Origin: Methylovirgula sp. 4M-Z18
GTDB taxonomy: Bacteria; Pseudomonadota; Alphaproteobacteria; Rhizobiales; Beijerinckiaceae
Direction: 5' to 3'
Length of the DNA: 64,000 bases
Assembly (NCBI RefSeq): GCF_037890675.1
Contig: NZ_CP149574.1
Location: forward strand, 4,254,874-4,318,873
Numbering within the stretch: position 1 is the stretch's first letter; each line of letters starts with the position of its first letter. A program made the translations under genes and the position numbers. The notes under the pieces were generated by a model that searched no databases, was not told the DNA's origin, and was given only the letters and a program-made list of their open reading frames with translations. Shown here in pieces: positions 44,916 through 54,227 of the stretch.

Positions 44916-45832
44916 CAGGCGGTCAGGTAATCGGCCGGCATGCGGCGGCGGATCTCAAGGCCGGTATCGGTGCCGATGCGCTCGGCATCCGCCTCCCGGC
45001 CGATGAAGCTCGCTTCCAGGAGGTCGGAACCGTCAGGTTTCAAGAGCTGGCCGCGCATCTGGATACGGCCCTGGCTCAGTTGCGCATAGCCGGCGATCGG
45101 CGTGCGGCACGAGCCGTCGAGGACGCGCAAAAAGGCTCGCTCGGCGGTGACCGCGAGGCCGGTGCCGCGGTCGGTGACCGGCTGGAGCGTGTCTTGGATC
45201 GCCTGGGCCTCGCGCGTCACAAGGGCGATGGCGCCCTGGCCGACGGCGGGCAGGAAATAGGCCAGATCGAGCACGGCGGTTGCGCGATGGTCGAAGCCGA
45301 GGCGTTTCAAGCCAGCGAGCGCAAGCAAGGTCGCGTCAATCTCGCCCGCTTCGACCCGGCGCAGGCGCGTATCGACATTGCCGCGCAGCAGGGTGACGTT
45401 CAGATCCGGGCGCAGCCGCTTCAATTGCGCCTGGCGGCGCAAGGACGCGGTGCCGACGCTCGCGCCCGGCGGCAGATCGGCGAGGGTCTTGGCCTTGGCC
45501 GAGATGAAGGCGTCGCGCACGTCCTCGCGCGGCAGATAGCCGGAAATCGTCAGCCCATCGGGCAATTCCGTCGGCAGATCCTTGGCGGAATGAACGGCCA
45601 GATCGATCTTGCCCTCGAGCAGCGCGCTGTCGAGTTCCTTGGTGAAAAGGCCCTTGCCGCCAGCCTCGGCCAGGGCGCGGTCCTGGATCAGATCGCCGGT
45701 GGTCTTGATGACGACAAGCTCGATCTCGTCCTCGGACCGGCCGTGCGCGACGGCGATGAGCCGGCGCGTCTCGCTCGCCTGCGCCAAAGCCAGCGCCGAT
45801 CCGCGCGTTCCGATCCTCAGCCATGCCGACAT
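44915..45832 (-). CDS. hemC: Porphobilinogen deaminase (hydroxymethylbilane synthase)
   Basis: A 305-residue enzyme that polymerises four porphobilinogen molecules. The N-terminal RIGTRGSALALAQ, the catalytic Asp in HSAKDLPTELPDG, and LDGSCRTPIAGYA with the Cys that carries the dipyrromethane cofactor are all present. It is the first gene of the minus-strand tetrapyrrole operon and divergent from tsaD, with 80 bp between starts that must contain both promoters. Confidence 0.96.
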   Translation of the reverse strand: MSAWLRIGTRGSALALAQASETRRLIAVAHGRSEDEIELVVIKTTGDLIQDRALAEAGGKGLFTKELDSALLEGKIDLAVHSAKDLPTELPDGLTISGYLPREDVRDAFISAKAKTLADLPPGASVGTASLRRQAQLKRLRPDLNVTLLRGNVDTRLRRVEAGEIDATLLALAGLKRLGFDHRATAVLDLAYFLPAVGQGAIALVTREAQAIQDTLQPVTDRGTGLAVTAERAFLRVLDGSCRTPIAGYAQLSQGRIQMRGQLLKPDGSDLLEASFIGREADAERIGTDTGLEIRRRMPADYLTA

Positions 45833-45912
45833 GGAAAGTTAACCTCGATTGTTGTTCATTGAGACACATAAATGTAGTGTCGCGCTCATCTTTGGCGGCC
45901 TCATAGCGGGAA

Positions 45913-46998
45913 ATGAGCAATTTCCCAACGGATTATTTGATGCGTGTGCTTGGAATTGAAACGACCTGTGACGAAACGGCGGCCTCAGTCGTCAAGCTGA
46001 AGGTCGGCGGCGGCGGAACGATCCTTTCCAATGAAGTGATGAGCCAGATCGCGGAACATGCCGCTTTCGGCGGCGTCGTGCCGGAAATCGCCGCCCGCGC
46101 CCATGTGGACGTGCTCGACCGGCTGGTGGTGCGCGCGCTGAAAGACGCCGGCGTCACGCTCAAGGACATCGATGGCGTGGCCGCCGCGGCCGGCCCGGGC
46201 CTGATCGGCGGCGTGATCGTCGGCCTGACCACCGGCAAAGCCCTGGCGCTCGCCTCGCGCAAGCCCTTCATCGCGATCAACCATCTCGAAGCCCACGCGC
46301 TCACGGCGCGGATGACCGACAATATTTCCTTCCCCTACCTGCTCCTGCTGGTGTCGGGCGGCCACACCCAGCTCATCGCGGTGCGCGGCATCGGCGATTA
46401 TGTCCGCCTTGGCACGACGATCGACGACGCGGTCGGAGAAGCCTTTGACAAAACGGCGAAAATGCTCGGCCTGCCCTATCCCGGCGGCCCGCATGTGGAA
46501 AAGGAGGCGCTGAAGGGCGACCCGATGCGGTTTTCCTTCCCGCGGCCGATGGCCGGCCGGCCGGGCGCCGATTTCTCGCTCTCCGGCCTCAAGACCGCCG
46601 TGCGGCTCGAGGCGGAGCGCATCGCACCCCTCACGGCGACCGACATTTCCGACCTGTGCGCCTCGTTCCAGGCGGCGGTGGTCGACACGATCGCCGACCG
46701 CATCCGGGCCGCGCTCAAATTGTTCCGCGCCACCTGCGGCACGCCGACCGCCCTGGTGGTCGCCGGCGGCGTCGCGGCGAATGGCGCGATCCGGCGCACC
46801 CTGACCCGCACCGCCAATGAAATGGGCTTGAAATTGGTCGTCCCGCCGCCGGCGCTCTGCACCGACAATGGTGCGATGATCGCCTGGGCCGGCATCGAAC
46901 GCCTCGGCCTCGGCCTGACCGACGACATGACCTTCGCCGCCCGTCCCCGCTGGCCGCTCGACGCCAACGCGGCACCTTCGCCGACCGGGAAGGCGTAA
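45913..46998 (+). CDS. tsaD: tRNA N6-adenosine threonylcarbamoyltransferase
   Basis: A 361-residue ASKHA-fold enzyme that completes t6A37 in tRNAs reading ANN codons. Visible features are [16 protein letters not shown], the metal-binding [22 protein letters not shown], and [12 protein letters not shown] near the end. The family usually starts at the MRVLGIE segment (ATG 45940); the ATG used here at 45913 adds nine residues and lies within an inverted repeat GGGAAAT-GAGCA-ATTTCCC. It is divergent from hemC. Confidence 0.95.
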   Translation: MSNFPTDYLMRVLGIETTCDETAASVVKLKVGGGGTILSNEVMSQIAEHAAFGGVVPEIAARAHVDVLDRLVVRALKDAGVTLKDIDGVAAAAGPGLIGGVIVGLTTGKALALASRKPFIAINHLEAHALTARMTDNISFPYLLLLVSGGHTQLIAVRGIGDYVRLGTTIDDAVGEAFDKTAKMLGLPYPGGPHVEKEALKGDPMRFSFPRPMAGRPGADFSLSGLKTAVRLEAERIAPLTATDISDLCASFQAAVVDTIADRIRAALKLFRATCGTPTALVVAGGVAANGAIRRTLTRTANEMGLKLVVPPPALCTDNGAMIAWAGIERLGLGLTDDMTFAARPRWPLDANAAPSPTGKA

Positions 46999-47112
46999 GA
47001 AAAGGCGAGCCGCGCAGTTCGCCGCGGCGGAATCGGATCGAAATAAAGTCGCAATGTCCCGGGATGTTTCGGCGGCGGCTCATCGCCGTATCCGCGTCTT
47101 CGAGGTCTGCCG

Positions 47113-49143
47113 ATGCCCAAACGATTTTCTCTCGTTGTTTTCGCCGTTACCCTACTTTCCTCCACCTCCCTCTATGCTCAGGACCTCGCGCTCAAACGAG
47201 TGATGCTCTCCTCCGGCGGCATGGGCTATTTCGAATATGAAGCCGACGTGGAGGGTGACGCCCATCTGAAACTCACCGTTGTCCTCGATCAAGTCGACGA
47301 TGTGTTGAAGAGCATTGTCGTTTACGACGACAAGGGCGGGGTTGGCGGTCTCGACCTGCCAAGCCGCGAGCCGCTTGCCCAGACTTTTCGGAACCTGCCT
47401 TTCGTCGAAAGCGATTTGGGATCAAGCGAAGGTCTGCTGCTCGCGCTGCGTGGGGCTGAGATCAGTGTCGGCGGCCCACACACTCTGAACGGACGCATTA
47501 TTGGCGTCGTGCAGGAGCAGGAAACAGGTGCCGACGGCCAAGTGACGAAGGATCGCCATCGCGTCTCTGTGATGAGCGATAAGGGCCTTCAGAGCTTCAT
47601 TCTCGAAGATGCCGAGAATATCCAATTTTCCGATCCGGCATTGCAGTCGCAAATCGATCACGCGCTCGGGGCCCTCGCCGCCAATCATATGCGCGATTCG
47701 CGCACGCTGGACTTGACGACGACAGGGCATGAGAAGCGCAAAGTGCGCGTGGCTTACATTGTGCAGACGCCTTTGTGGAAGGCCTCCTATCGCATCGTCT
47801 TGCCAGCCGACCCTTCGGCCAAACAGGCCACGGTACAGGGCTGGGCGACGGTGGAAAACCTGTCGGGCCAGGATTGGAAGGGTGTCGACCTGACGCTGAT
47901 TTCCGGCCAGCCGGTGACGTTCCGGCAGGGATTGTATCGCACCTATTTGGTCGATCGCCCCGAAGCGCCGGTGGAGGTCGTCGGGCGGCTGCTGCCTGGC
48001 ATCGACCAAGGCGCGGTGGCGCAACACAAGGCAGACGCTGGCTGGGGTGTGAACGGGGGCGTTCGCGCTGCACTACCGACAGTCCCCGCTCTCGCCGTCA
48101 ACCAAGCGTACGGCGGCGCCGACATCGCGAAACTGTACCGATCAAGCGCTCTGGCCGGCCCCGAAGGCACGATCACCGCGCAGGAGGGTCTGACGCAAGT
48201 CGTCTTTCATCTGCCGGCAAGTGTAAGCGTCGAGAACGGCCGCACATTGTCCGCGCCGATCATCAACAACCAAATGCCGGTCGAACGCCTGGCGCTCTAT
48301 CAACCGGACGTCAACGCGATTCACCCGCTGAGCACGGTCAAATTGACCAATGATGGCAAAACCGGCCTGCCGCCAGGTATCGTCACGATTTACGAAAATG
48401 GCGATAATGGTATCGCCTATGTCGGCGACTCGCGCTTGTCCGATCTACCCGTCAACGATTATCGCCTGTTGAGCTACGCGCTCGATCAGACAGTGACGAT
48501 CGCGCAGAACGATGAAGCGTCGAGCAAATCCGTACGCGCAGCGATTGCCAATGGCGTGATGCGTTACAATCTCATCAATAGGAAGAGCGTAGTTTACAAA
48601 GTCAAATCAACCGAGCCGCGCTTGCTGCTCGTCGAGACACCGAAATTTCCTGGCTGGACGCTCACAGATCCGAAAACCAGCGACGCAAGCGAAATCCAGG
48701 GCAAATATCGCCTGCCGTTCAACCTGAAGGCGGAGGATGGGCAGCAATTTTCCATCACTCAAGAGCTCGTTGTCACACAGCGGGAGGCGCTCACGCAAAC
48801 GATGGATTCCGATCTCTTGGCCTATGCCGAGAATCAAGAATTCGATAACAAGACTCGCGAGGAATTGAGACATATCGTCGACCTGCGCACGGATGTTGCG
48901 AAGGCGGACCAGCGCGTGCGGGATATCGAAGCAAGCGTGAACGGCATTGGTCAGGAACAAGCGCGGATTCGTCAAAACCTGCAAAGCACGCCCGCCGGCT
49001 CCGATTTGCAGAAGCGCTACCTTGCCAAGCTCAACGATCAGGAGACATTGCTCGACGATCTGAGCGAGCAACGCAAGCAGGCGCTGCAGATGGATGTCAA
49101 TGCCAAGCAGGCGCTGAACGATTACATTTCGGCGCTAAACTGA
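47113..49143 (+). CDS. DUF4139 domain-containing exported protein
   Basis: A 676-residue protein with a signal peptide (cleavage after SLYAQ). The DUF4139 core is recognisable around YIVQTPLWKASYRIVLP and GWATVENLSGQDWKGVDLTL, in which the W-x-x-Y-R pattern recurs across the family. A roughly 100-residue coiled coil follows near the C-terminus (LRTDVAKADQRVRDIEASVN). It is probably periplasmic or outer-membrane associated. Function is unknown. It splits the usual tsaD-gpsA neighbourhood and ends just before a pair of hairpin repeats. Confidence 0.8.
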   Translation: MPKRFSLVVFAVTLLSSTSLYAQDLALKRVMLSSGGMGYFEYEADVEGDAHLKLTVVLDQVDDVLKSIVVYDDKGGVGGLDLPSREPLAQTFRNLPFVESDLGSSEGLLLALRGAEISVGGPHTLNGRIIGVVQEQETGADGQVTKDRHRVSVMSDKGLQSFILEDAENIQFSDPALQSQIDHALGALAANHMRDSRTLDLTTTGHEKRKVRVAYIVQTPLWKASYRIVLPADPSAKQATVQGWATVENLSGQDWKGVDLTLISGQPVTFRQGLYRTYLVDRPEAPVEVVGRLLPGIDQGAVAQHKADAGWGVNGGVRAALPTVPALAVNQAYGGADIAKLYRSSALAGPEGTITAQEGLTQVVFHLPASVSVENGRTLSAPIINNQMPVERLALYQPDVNAIHPLSTVKLTNDGKTGLPPGIVTIYENGDNGIAYVGDSRLSDLPVNDYRLLSYALDQTVTIAQNDEASSKSVRAAIANGVMRYNLINRKSVVYKVKSTEPRLLLVETPKFPGWTLTDPKTSDASEIQGKYRLPFNLKAEDGQQFSITQELVVTQREALTQTMDSDLLAYAENQEFDNKTREELRHIVDLRTDVAKADQRVRDIEASVNGIGQEQARIRQNLQSTPAGSDLQKRYLAKLNDQETLLDDLSEQRKQALQMDVNAKQALNDYISALN

Positions 49144-49225
49144 AATAATGGAGTACGGGCGGCGGGGGACATACCCGCCGGCTCGACGCGAAGACGCCCC
49201 AGCGACCCTGCCGTCATTTGGCAGC

Positions 49226-49279
49226 GCGGCCTTCCAGGCCGCATGTAGATGCACGGCTCGATGCGGCCTGAAAGGCCGC
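49226..49279. repeat. Paired REP-like hairpins
   Basis: GCGGCCT-TCC-AGGCCGC at 49226-49242 and GCGGCCT-GAA-AGGCCGC at 49263-49279 have identical 7-bp stems 20 bp apart. They may serve as the terminator of the DUF4139 gene or as a repetitive extragenic palindrome pair. Confidence 0.65.
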
Positions 49280-49353
49280 GGTCCGTTCATTTCACTTGAA
49301 AACATAACAAGAACAAACCACAATGGCAGTGTTCCTCTCGTGCCGCCGCCTTC

Positions 49354-49911
49354 ATGCTCAAGCGCCTGCTACTGATCCTCTTTTTCCTCGGCCTCGTGCC
49401 GCATCCCGGTCTTTTGCCGGCGACGGGCGAACCGATGGTCGCGGGGGTGCGGATCTTTTACGGGCCGCAGACCGATCTCACCCCGATCGATCCGGCGCTG
49501 ATCGCCAGCGCGCGCAGCCGCATCGACATGACCGCCTATGTGCTGACCGAGCGGCGGGTGATCGAAGCGCTGATCATGGCGGCACGGCGCGGGGTCCATG
49601 TGCGGCTTTATCTCGATCCGGGCGCCTCCGGCCGCCGCCCGGCGGCGGGCAGTCCGATCTGGTCGCTGATCGAGGCGCCCGGCGTCGAGGCACGCTTCAA
49701 ATCGCCGCGGCGGGATCTGATGCATTTGAAATCCTACGCGATCGACGGGCGGCTTTTGCGCACCGGCTCGGCCAATTTCTCAAGTTCGGGCGAGAAATTT
49801 CAGGACAACGACCTCGTGATCATCGAAAATCCGCAAGCCGCCCTCGCCTTCCTGCAGCAGTTCGAAACCCTTTGGGCGCGCTCCGATAATGCGATATATG
49901 CCTCGCCGTGA
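49354..49911 (+). CDS. Phospholipase D-like (Nuc-type) protein
   Basis: A 185-residue exported protein with a short N-terminal hydrophobic signal (LLLILFFLGLVPHPGLLP). It has one HKD motif, HLKSYAIDGRLLRTGSANFS, as in the Nuc endonuclease class that dimerises to form one active site. It may be a periplasmic nuclease or phosphodiesterase. Its stop overlaps the GTG that could start a longer gpsA. Confidence 0.82.
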   Translation: MLKRLLLILFFLGLVPHPGLLPATGEPMVAGVRIFYGPQTDLTPIDPALIASARSRIDMTAYVLTERRVIEALIMAARRGVHVRLYLDPGASGRRPAAGSPIWSLIEAPGVEARFKSPRRDLMHLKSYAIDGRLLRTGSANFSSSGEKFQDNDLVIIENPQAALAFLQQFETLWARSDNAIYASP

Positions 49912-49961
49912 CTGGGGACTTGGCCGCGTTAGGGCCTGTCATTTCGAAAGAGCCTTACCGC

Positions 49962-50960
49962 ATGGCCGCAACCGCCGATTCCAATTGTATCGCCATCGCC
50001 GGCCCGGGAGCCTGGGGGATCGCGCTGGCCAATGCGCTGGCGCGTGGCGGACGGCGCGTGCTGTTGTGGGGACGCGATCCGCAAGCTATCGCGGCGATGC
50101 AGAAGACACGCGCGAGCGCTCATTTACCCGGCGTGATCCTGCACGAGACCGTGACGCCGACGCCAGAGCTTGGCGCGCTGGCTGAAGCCGGCACGGTGCT
50201 GATCGTCGTTCCAGCGCAGAATTTGCGCGAGGTCGCGCTCAAGCTCGCGCCGGTGCTGCGTGCCGGCGTCCCTGTCGTCTCCTGCGCCAAGGGCATCGAG
50301 CGCGGCTCCGGCCTGATGATGAACGAAGTGCTGGCGCAATGCCTCGGCGCCAATCCGCCCGCCGTCCTGTCCGGCCCCAGCTTTGCCAACGACGTGGCGC
50401 GCGGTCTGCCGACCGCCGTGACGCTCGCCGCAAAGGATGCAGGGCGCGCCAAGGCGCTCGCCGCAACCCTCTCCGCGCCAGGCTTTCGCCTCTATCATTC
50501 CGTTGACGTCATCGGCGTCGAAATCGGCGGTGCGGCCAAAAACGTGCTGGCAATCGCCGCCGGCATCGTCGCCGGGCGGCAGCTTGGCGAAAGCGCGAAA
50601 GCCGCGCTGATCACCCGCGGCTTTGCCGAACTTGCGCGCCTTGGCCGGGCGCTCGGCGGCCGGACCGAAACCTTGATGGGCCTGTCCGGCCTCGGCGATC
50701 TCATTCTCACCTGCGGCACGGCACAATCGCGCAATTATTCCCTCGGCCTCGCGCTTGGGCGCGGCGCCGACGTGGCGCAGGCGGCCGGCGCGAAATTGGC
50801 GGAGGGCGCCTATACCGCCTCGGTGCTCGTTGAACTTGCGCATGCGCATAAGATCGAAATGCCGATCGCGGCCAGCGTCGATGCGGTACTCGCCGGACGC
50901 TTGAGCATCGATGCGGCGATGGAAGCGCTGCTCGCGCGGCCGCAGCGGGCGGAAGCGTGA
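49962..50960 (+). CDS. gpsA: Glycerol-3-phosphate dehydrogenase [NAD(P)+]
   Basis: A 332-residue cytoplasmic enzyme that makes sn-glycerol-3-phosphate for phospholipids from dihydroxyacetone phosphate. It has the dinucleotide loop IAIAGPGAWGIALANALARG, SCAKGIERGSGLMMNEVL, the catalytic Lys in GGAAKNVLAIAAGIVAG, and LSGLGDLILTC. The frame is open from GTG 49908, overlapping the phospholipase D-like stop. ATG 49962 has an AGAG site and gives the usual length, so it is preferred. The next gene is convergent. Confidence 0.95.
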   Translation: MAATADSNCIAIAGPGAWGIALANALARGGRRVLLWGRDPQAIAAMQKTRASAHLPGVILHETVTPTPELGALAEAGTVLIVVPAQNLREVALKLAPVLRAGVPVVSCAKGIERGSGLMMNEVLAQCLGANPPAVLSGPSFANDVARGLPTAVTLAAKDAGRAKALAATLSAPGFRLYHSVDVIGVEIGGAAKNVLAIAAGIVAGRQLGESAKAALITRGFAELARLGRALGGRTETLMGLSGLGDLILTCGTAQSRNYSLGLALGRGADVAQAAGAKLAEGAYTASVLVELAHAHKIEMPIAASVDAVLAGRLSIDAAMEALLARPQRAEA

Positions 50961-51032
50961 GCGTCCGTCGCCCTCCTGCTCGAGCGGCAAGACAGAGACC
51001 GTCGGATACCTGCAGTCCGCGAACCCTTTGAG

Positions 51033-51413
51033 TTAGCAATGGGCACCGGATAAGACCCGATGCGTCGACGTGCCACTGAGGCCTAGAACATTGGCCTCGC
51101 CCCATGCCCTGAGAGCCAGAATGACCGGCTCAAGACTGCGTCCGCGCTCGGACAACCGATATTCCACCTTCGGTGGAACTTCCGGATAGACGGTACGGAT
51201 CACGAAGCCATCGCGCTCCAGTTCCCGAAGCTGATTGGTCAGCATCCGTTGGGTGACGTCGGGCAAGCGGCGGCGGATTTCATTGAAGCGCAGCGTGCCC
51301 TGAAGCAGATGCCAAAGCACAACGCCCTTCCACTTGCCGCCGATGAGAGCAAGCGTGGCTTCCACCGGGCACCCTGGACTGCAATCGAAACGATCATGAC
51401 GCGGACGCGGCAT
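51033..51413 (-). CDS. HxlR-family transcriptional regulator
   Basis: A 126-residue winged HTH protein with CPVEATLALIGGKWKGVVLW, then RFNEIRRRLPDVTQRMLTNQ and RTVYPEVPPKVEYRLSERG. Two Cys near the N-terminus (FDCSPGCP) are typical of redox- or quinone-sensing HxlR members. It is divergent from the zinc-type oxidoreductase gene and probably represses it through the direct repeats at 51436-51465. Confidence 0.92.
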   Translation of the reverse strand: MPRPRHDRFDCSPGCPVEATLALIGGKWKGVVLWHLLQGTLRFNEIRRRLPDVTQRMLTNQLRELERDGFVIRTVYPEVPPKVEYRLSERGRSLEPVILALRAWGEANVLGLSGTSTHRVLSGAHC

Positions 51414-51435
51414 CAGACAGTATCCTTTTCGACAC

Positions 51436-51465
51436 TATGTGCAATTTATGTGCATTCTTGCGCAA
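51436..51465. promoter_or_regulatory. Operator candidate between HxlR and oxidoreductase genes
   Basis: TATGTGCA at 51436-51443 is repeated at 51447-51454, exactly 11 bp (one helical turn) apart. The palindrome TTGCGCAA follows at 51458-51465. The location between divergent starts suits an HxlR binding site. Confidence 0.5.
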
Positions 51466-51524
51466 AATACGCCAGCGCGCCACTTGGTGCCAGATACGAA
51501 ACGCCGCATAGGCAGGAGACATTG

Positions 51525-52541
51525 ATGCGTGCCATTGGCTACAAGACCCCGCTTCCGATCGAAGACGATCATTCGCTGGTCGATATCCACTTGCCGGATC
51601 CGGTGCCCTCGAACCGCGATCTGCTGGTCGAGGTCAAGGCGATCTCAGTCAATCCAGTCGACACCAAAGTCCGCGCCAATGTGCGCCCCGAAGAGGATGC
51701 GTGGAAGGTGTTAGGGTGGGATGCCGCCGGCACCGTCGTAAAGACGGGTCCGCATGCAAGCCTCTTTAAGCCCGGCGACGAGGTGTTCTACGCCGGCTCG
51801 ATCACGCGACCTGGCGCCAATGCGCAATTGCATCTGGTGGACGAGCGCATTGTCGGTAGAAAGCCGCGCACGCTTGGCTGGGCGGAAGCTGCGGCAATGC
51901 CGCTCACCGCCATCACCGCTTGGGAGGCGCTGTTCGATCGGCTGGACGTCAAAGGACGACCCGTGCCGGGCGCGGCTCCCGCGATCCTCATCGTTGGCGG
52001 GGCCGGAGGCGTCGGTTCGATCGCTGTCCAGCTTGCCCGCAAATTGACCAACCTGACGGTCATCGCCACAGCCTCGCGACCAGAGACGAAGGCCTGGGTC
52101 TCGGATCTCGGCGCGCATCATGTCGTCGATCATTCCAAACCGCTGGCGCGCGAGATCGCTGCTCTCAACATCGGAGACCCGACCTTTGTTTTCTCCACCA
52201 CGAACACGAGCCAGCACCTTGCCGAGATCGCCGAACTGATTGCACCGCAAGGTCGCTTCGCGCTGATCGACGATCCCGCCACGCTCGACATCAACCCGTT
52301 CAAGCGCAAGAGCGTGTCGGTGCATTGGGAATTCATGTTCACACGGACCATGTTCGCCACGGCCGACATCGAGGAACAGGGCCGCTTGCTGAACCATGTT
52401 TCCCGCCTTGTGGACGCGGGCACGATCCGCACGACTCTCGCCGACAATTTCGGCGCGATCAATGCGGCGAATATCCGGCGCGCGCATGCGCTGATCGAAA
52501 GCGGACGGGCGCGCGGCAAGATTGCGTTGGAGGGGTTCTAA
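51525..52541 (+). CDS. Zinc-type alcohol dehydrogenase-like / quinone oxidoreductase
   Basis: A 338-residue MDR protein. The N-terminal part contains VKAISVNPVDTKVRANVRP, and the cofactor domain has ILIVGGAGGVGSIAVQLARK. No catalytic zinc-binding Cys cluster is seen, so it belongs to the zinc-free quinone-reductase branch. It probably reduces an electrophilic quinone or enal with NADPH. The frame is open from 51249, but ATG 51525 follows GCAGGAGACATTG, an excellent ribosome site. The HxlR regulator is divergent, a common arrangement. Confidence 0.9.
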   Translation: MRAIGYKTPLPIEDDHSLVDIHLPDPVPSNRDLLVEVKAISVNPVDTKVRANVRPEEDAWKVLGWDAAGTVVKTGPHASLFKPGDEVFYAGSITRPGANAQLHLVDERIVGRKPRTLGWAEAAAMPLTAITAWEALFDRLDVKGRPVPGAAPAILIVGGAGGVGSIAVQLARKLTNLTVIATASRPETKAWVSDLGAHHVVDHSKPLAREIAALNIGDPTFVFSTTNTSQHLAEIAELIAPQGRFALIDDPATLDINPFKRKSVSVHWEFMFTRTMFATADIEEQGRLLNHVSRLVDAGTIRTTLADNFGAINAANIRRAHALIESGRARGKIALEGF

Positions 52542-52593
52542 CGATTCACAGCGCAAATCTCTTTGCGGCAAACACAAACAAATACGAAGCAAT

Positions 52594-53901
52594 CTACTCC
52601 ACAGCATGCGGCGCGGGAACGCTCGCGTCGCTCGCAGCGACCGCCGCATCGAAGGTGAAGCGCGGCCGCCATCTGTCGAAGGACATGTGCAAGCGGCGAT
52701 GCCGCATCAGATAATGCGCCGCGACCAGAACGGCCGCAAAGCCGGAAGCCGCGCCGACACCCAAACCCCAGCGTGGGCCGAACGTGTCGGCGACCCAGCC
52801 GACGATCGGCGCGCCGATGGGCGTACCGCCCAGCGCCAGCGCCAGGAAGATCGCCATGACGCGGCCGCGCATGGAAGCTTCCGTCGTGAGCTGGATCCAG
52901 CCATTGGTCGATGTCGTAAAGGTCTGCGCCGCAATGCCGATCGGCACGAGCGACGCGGCAAAGAGCCAATAGTCCGGCATCAGCGCGGCCAAGGCGCAGG
53001 TGGCGCCGAAAATGGCGACGGCGACGAACAGCAGGCGGATGCGCGGTCTCTCACGCCGTGCGGCGAGCAAAGCGCCCGTCACCGATCCTGCGGCCATCAT
53101 CGAGGTCAGCGCGCCAAATTGGCCGGCGCCCACGTGAAACACGCCGACCGCCATCGTCGAAATGAAAATCGGGAAATTGATGCCGAACGTCCCGATCAGG
53201 AACATCATGAGCAACACATGCATGAGATCGGGGCGCTGCCTTATATAGCGAAACCCATCCGCCAGCCGCACGCGCTCCCGCTTTGCGCCCACCGCGGCCG
53301 GGCGATCGATGCGCAGCGCCGCAATGGAAGTGAGAACCGCGACATAGGATGCGGCATTGATCAGAAAAACCCAGCCCGAACCCACCGCCGCGATGAGAGC
53401 GCCGGCGATGGCCGGCCCGATCATCCGCGCGGCGTTGAACGACGTCGAATTCAGCGCCACCGCATTCGCAAGATCGGCCTTCTCGACAAGATCGCCGACG
53501 AAGGTCTGCCGCACCGGCGCGTCGAACGCGGCGGCGCAACCGAGCAGCAAGGCGAACACATAGACGTGCCAAAGCTGCACAAGCCCGGTGAGCGTCAGCA
53601 CGCTGAGCCCCAGCGCCAGCAGCCCCATCACGCTCTGGGTGACGAAAAGCAACGTGCGGCGGTTGCAACGGTCGGCGGCAAAACCGGTGAAGGGCAGCAG
53701 CACGAGCTGCGGACCGAACTGCAAGCCCATCACGATGCCGACGGCGGTCGCATTGTGATGGCTGAGTTCGGTGAGGACGATCCAATCCTGCGCGGTGCGC
53801 TGCATCCACGTGCCGATATTGGAGACCGCTGCGCCCGCCTGCCAGATGCGATAATTGCGGTTGGAGAACGCGCGGAACGTGCCTGAAGCCTTGTCGCTCA
53901 T
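52594..53901 (-). CDS. MFS transporter (EntS/MFS_3-like exporter)
   Basis: A 435-residue inner-membrane transporter with twelve expected helices and the features of the MFS_3 branch: RNYRIWQAGAAVSNIGTWMQ at the start, FAADRCNRRTLL in loop 2-3, and EASMRGRVMAIFLALALGGT later. Relatives export siderophores or drugs. Its start overlaps the stop of the 109-residue gene by four bases. It is the last gene of a MarR-isochorismatase-small membrane protein-MFS unit, so an efflux role controlled by MarR is likely. Confidence 0.88.
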   Translation of the reverse strand: MSDKASGTFRAFSNRNYRIWQAGAAVSNIGTWMQRTAQDWIVLTELSHHNATAVGIVMGLQFGPQLVLLPFTGFAADRCNRRTLLFVTQSVMGLLALGLSVLTLTGLVQLWHVYVFALLLGCAAAFDAPVRQTFVGDLVEKADLANAVALNSTSFNAARMIGPAIAGALIAAVGSGWVFLINAASYVAVLTSIAALRIDRPAAVGAKRERVRLADGFRYIRQRPDLMHVLLMMFLIGTFGINFPIFISTMAVGVFHVGAGQFGALTSMMAAGSVTGALLAARRERPRIRLLFVAVAIFGATCALAALMPDYWLFAASLVPIGIAAQTFTTSTNGWIQLTTEASMRGRVMAIFLALALGGTPIGAPIVGWVADTFGPRWGLGVGAASGFAAVLVAAHYLMRHRRLHMSFDRWRPRFTFDAAVAASDASVPAPHAVE

Positions 53902-54227
53902 GACGATAAATTCCCGCCGTTGAAGCGTCCGAAGTGACGGGCCATCGCAAGGCTTAAAAGCAATGCGCCAGTCCCCGCGACGGCGACATCAGCGGTCGCG
54001 TGCAGATCAAAATCGCCGACGCGGCAAATGAGCATGTAGCCGATGGCCGCGTTCAAGAAGCCCCACAGCACGTTGACCACCGAAGACGAATGGCCCTGCC
54101 CCGGCGGATCGGCGAAAGGCGATTGAAAGGAGCGCCCCATCACGCCGCTCACGCCATGCGGCACAGCATTGGCGAGAAACGCGCCGCCGAAAAAATGCGC
54201 GACGAGAGAGAGCCAGTCCATGATCAT
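53898..54227 (-). CDS. Small conserved-looking membrane protein
   Basis: A 109-residue protein with three hydrophobic stretches (LVAHFFGGAFLANAVPHGVS, VVNVLWGFLNAAIGYMLICR, and an Ala-rich third). I do not recognise a named family. Four-base ATGA overlaps on both sides tie it firmly to the isochorismatase-like and MFS genes, so it probably acts in the same detoxification or efflux process. Confidence 0.7.
   Translation of the reverse strand: MIMDWLSLVAHFFGGAFLANAVPHGVSGVMGRSFQSPFADPPGQGHSSSVVNVLWGFLNAAIGYMLICRVGDFDLHATADVAVAGTGALLLSLAMARHFGRFNGGNLSS

Noticed and set aside
49323-49889. 188-residue plus-strand frame overlapping the phospholipase D-like gene
   Set aside because: Another frame of the same DNA. 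The HKD motif and signal peptide are in the frame at 49354-49911.
52522-53886. 454-residue plus-strand frame
   Set aside because: Antisense shadow of the MFS transporter gene with highly biased Arg/Gln/His/Asp composition and no membrane or domain pattern.
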